DNA of 10,000 nucleotides from Neocallimastix lanati (nom. inval.) (Eukaryota > Neocallimastigomycota > Neocallimastigomycetes > Neocallimastigales > Neocallimastigaceae): assembly GCA_016946835.1 (NCBI GenBank), contig JACVTC010000177.1:47501-57500 (forward strand). The letters are read 5' to 3'. The translations under genes were made by a program, and so were the position numbers. The notes under the pieces were generated by a model. It ran no database searches and was not told where the DNA came from. It was given only the letters and a program-made list of their open reading frames with translations. Below are positions 8,038 to 10,000 of the stretch, one piece after another (the stretch's first letter is position 1; the number at the start of each line of letters is the position of its first letter).

Positions 8038-8849
8038 ATGTCTGTTAATTGTATTCAATATGACAGCGCTGGAAATATGATCCTCTCAGATGAAGAGAAA
8101 ATATATCTTGTTGTTAAAAATGTTGAATTAGAATATGCAAGTGGGGGGTAATAATATATATATATTTTTTTAATATATATATATATATAAAATTAATTCA
8201 TATTTAAATAATAATTAATATTATAAATTGAAGAAATTTTGAAATTTCAAAATAATTTAATATGTACTATCTTTTTTATTTTTATTTTTTTTATTATAAA
8301 TAATACAATTATATATTATTTTATAGAGGTTATCCAGGATCATGGTAATAATTAATTTATATTTTTTTTGAGTTCTTTTTATTAATAATAATATTATTAT
8401 TTTATAATTTATTTATTATATTATTTTAGTTATATAAGAAAAAAAAAAAAATTCATTAGAATTTATATCTTTATATATTTTGTTATTTTATAAATATATA
8501 TGTATATAATAAATAATGTAAAAAATTATTTAATTTAGTGATAATTTTTACTTAAGACTTGGAAATGTATATATCACCAATAAAAGATTTATATATATTC
8601 CAACAGTTGCTTCTGCGTTTGTTCAAAGTTTTAACGTACCGTTAGATAGTATAATTAATGAAAAAACTTCAAAACCTTGGTTTGGAAGTCCAGTATTCTC
8701 CTGCAATATTGTTCCTGTAAATTATAGAATAAATTATTTTTTTTTTATATATATATATGTTAAACTGAATATTAACACGTAATTTAAATAATAATAATAA
8801 TTAAAAATTATTTTACTTTATACATTGCTTAAATTTGATAAATATTTAT

Positions 8850-8900
<51 letters not shown>

Positions 8901-9225
8901 GGAATTAGATTTCAAACGGTGGTTTAGCGAAACCAGGTCAATTAAAATTAACTTTTAAAAAAGGACAGGATTTTGAATTTAAAACTGTTTTAAAGAAAAT
9001 GAAATCTGAATTTGGTAATTATTAAATTAAATAATCATAAATTATAATAAAATAAATAATTATAATAATAATAAAAAATAGTAATAGCGATAATAGTAAT
9101 AAGTATTAGATAATATTAATATTAATAATAAAGATAAATATAATGACAATAATTATAATAAATAATAGTAATAGTAATAAATAAATAAAAATAGATAATA
9201 ATAGATAATAATAATAATAATAATA

Positions 9226-9307
<82 letters not shown>

Positions 9308-10000
9308 TATAATATAATTAATAAATATCATATTACTTTATGTAAATTATATAAAATTCTAATATTTTAAAAATTATATATATAGTTCCAAATGAAAATC
9401 CAGAGTATGACACTCTTCCAGAATACACACCAACATCAAATGAAACTATACCTGTACCAACGGCTTCTGGTACTTCACCAACAAAAAATAATATTACTCA
9501 AGCTGCTGGTGCATGTGCTGTAGCAGGTCAGGCCAATAATTCCATCAATTCTAATCCAGTAAATAATAATATTAATAGCAATGTTCCACCTTATCAACAA
9601 GCATATCCTTATCCTTATCCACCACCAGTTAATGGTCCTATGGCTGGTCCACCTACATCTCAATCAGGACCAGGAGCTAATGCTTACCCATATCCACCTG
9701 CTGGTCAATCTCAACCTCCAGCAGGCTATCCACCTTATTATCCACCCTATTATCCACCTCCTCCACCATCTCAACAAGCTCCACCCCAAAATACTTCTTC
9801 AAATTACGATTCTAACATAACAACAACAACAACAACCACCCCCAACACCACTTCAACGCCTTCCACTACTACCACGACCAGTAACAATCCAAATTCAAAT
9901 ATTTTAGCACCAGCTCCTTATCCTTATACAACACATTTTGGAGCTCCTTACTCAGGACCTGGACCAAATGGTTATTATCCACCACCACCTTTACCTAACT
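8038..10000 (+). CDS. wbp2: WBP2-like protein: GRAM/PH-like domain plus PPxY Pro/Tyr-rich tail (five exons, 3' end outside window)
   Basis: An adaptor of the WW-domain-binding protein 2 type; in animals WBP2 binds WW proteins such as YAP and Nedd4-family ligases through PPxY motifs. Exons are 8038-8147, 8327-8344, 8539-8716, 8909-9014 and 9386 onward. Introns are 179, 194, 192 and 371 nt, with GTAATA, GTAATA, GTAAAT and GTAATT donors and TAG acceptors. The joined frame is open to the window end (342 codons plus one base). Residues about 19-137 form the GRAM-like domain: SDEEKIYLVVKNVELEY, then NVYITNKRFIYIP (strand pair typical of GRAM), FVQSFNVPLDSI, WFGSPVFSCN, and GQLKLTFKKGQDFEF. From residue ~138 the chain is disordered: Asn-rich, then Pro/Tyr-rich with tandem PPYY-PPYY (two PPxY motifs), a Thr-rich run and more PYPY and GYYPPPP segments. 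No signal peptide or membrane helix; cytosolic or nuclear location is inferred. Exon 2 is only 18 nt. Part of exon 1 (8068-8090) matches the structured locus at 5902-5925 and uses G+C-rich codons (GAC AGC GCT, ATC CTC) unlike its surroundings. Confidence 0.85.
8327..8344 (+). other. 18-nt microexon of the WBP2-like gene
   Basis: It is flanked by TTATAG on the left and GTAATA on the right and is clearly richer in G and C than the introns around it. It adds six residues (around GYPGSC) between the first two strands of the GRAM-like domain. Its length is a multiple of three and both flanking introns are phase 2, so skipping it would keep the frame (GG joined to TGAT, giving GDNFYLRL). Confidence 0.65.
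8851..8897. repeat. A47 homopolymer next to the intron 3 acceptor of the WBP2-like gene
   Basis: Forty-seven consecutive A residues on the coding strand end 11 bases before the acceptor AG (8907-8908), exactly where a pyrimidine tract would normally lie. Assembly length of such a run is unreliable. Confidence 0.95.
9203..9306. repeat. (AAT)n triplet array in WBP2-like intron 4
   Basis: About 33 AAT/TAA units with a few single-base slips. It lies wholly inside intron 4 (9015-9385) and accounts for that intron's extra length. The poly-Ile and poly-Tyr readings on the opposite strand are artefacts of the repeat. Confidence 0.95.

Noticed and set aside
9122-9331. Minus-strand open frame of poly-Ile, poly-Tyr and poly-Leu.
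   Set aside because: A reading of the (AAT)n array inside WBP2-like intron 4.
9475-9820. Open frames on both strands overlapping the Pro-rich tail.
   Set aside because: Out-of-frame shadows of WBP2-like exon 5, whose frame continues from the GRAM-like domain exons.

Overview
This is an extremely AT-rich nuclear window. Its intergenic DNA and introns are almost all A/T homopolymers, AAT triplets and AAAAT/TTTA microsatellites. The genes carry short AT-rich introns (GT(A/T)ATA/GTAATA donors, TAG acceptors), A-rich leaders before the ATG, TAA stops and an Asn/Thr/Pro low-complexity protein tail. Together this points to a dictyostelid amoeba (Dictyostelium-like). An AT-rich anaerobic fungus is the main alternative. 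No single conserved marker settles this.

Layout. Positions 1-2197 are AT-rich DNA with no supportable gene. A three-exon gene on the + strand (2198-2989) encodes an 80-residue small secretory-pathway protein with an N-terminal signal peptide and a C-terminal hydrophobic tail. A four-exon gene on the - strand (5374-3660) encodes a complete METTL23-like seven-beta-strand methyltransferase of 325 aa, rebuilt here from exons that a plain ORF scan shows only in fragments. Positions 5718-6450 hold two patches of near-balanced base composition with strong inverted repeats and a pseudoknot-like fold, around an AT-rich core. They do not read as a convincing protein gene and look like a non-coding RNA locus or an element relic. 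Positions 6450-8037 are empty AT-rich DNA. A five-exon gene on the + strand (8038 to beyond 10000, 3' end outside the window) encodes a WBP2-like protein: a GRAM/PH-like domain followed by a Pro/Tyr-rich tail with PPxY motifs.

The genes do not form an obvious pathway. Two points deserve attention. The 5718-6450 locus contains a 24-nt stretch that matches the WBP2-like first exon almost exactly, so a minus-strand transcript of the locus would be antisense to that mRNA. The small secreted-protein gene has an intron whose retention would remove the hydrophobic C-terminus, which could switch between soluble and anchored forms. All exon structures are hand-derived from frame continuity, splice dinucleotides and family resemblance, without transcript data.
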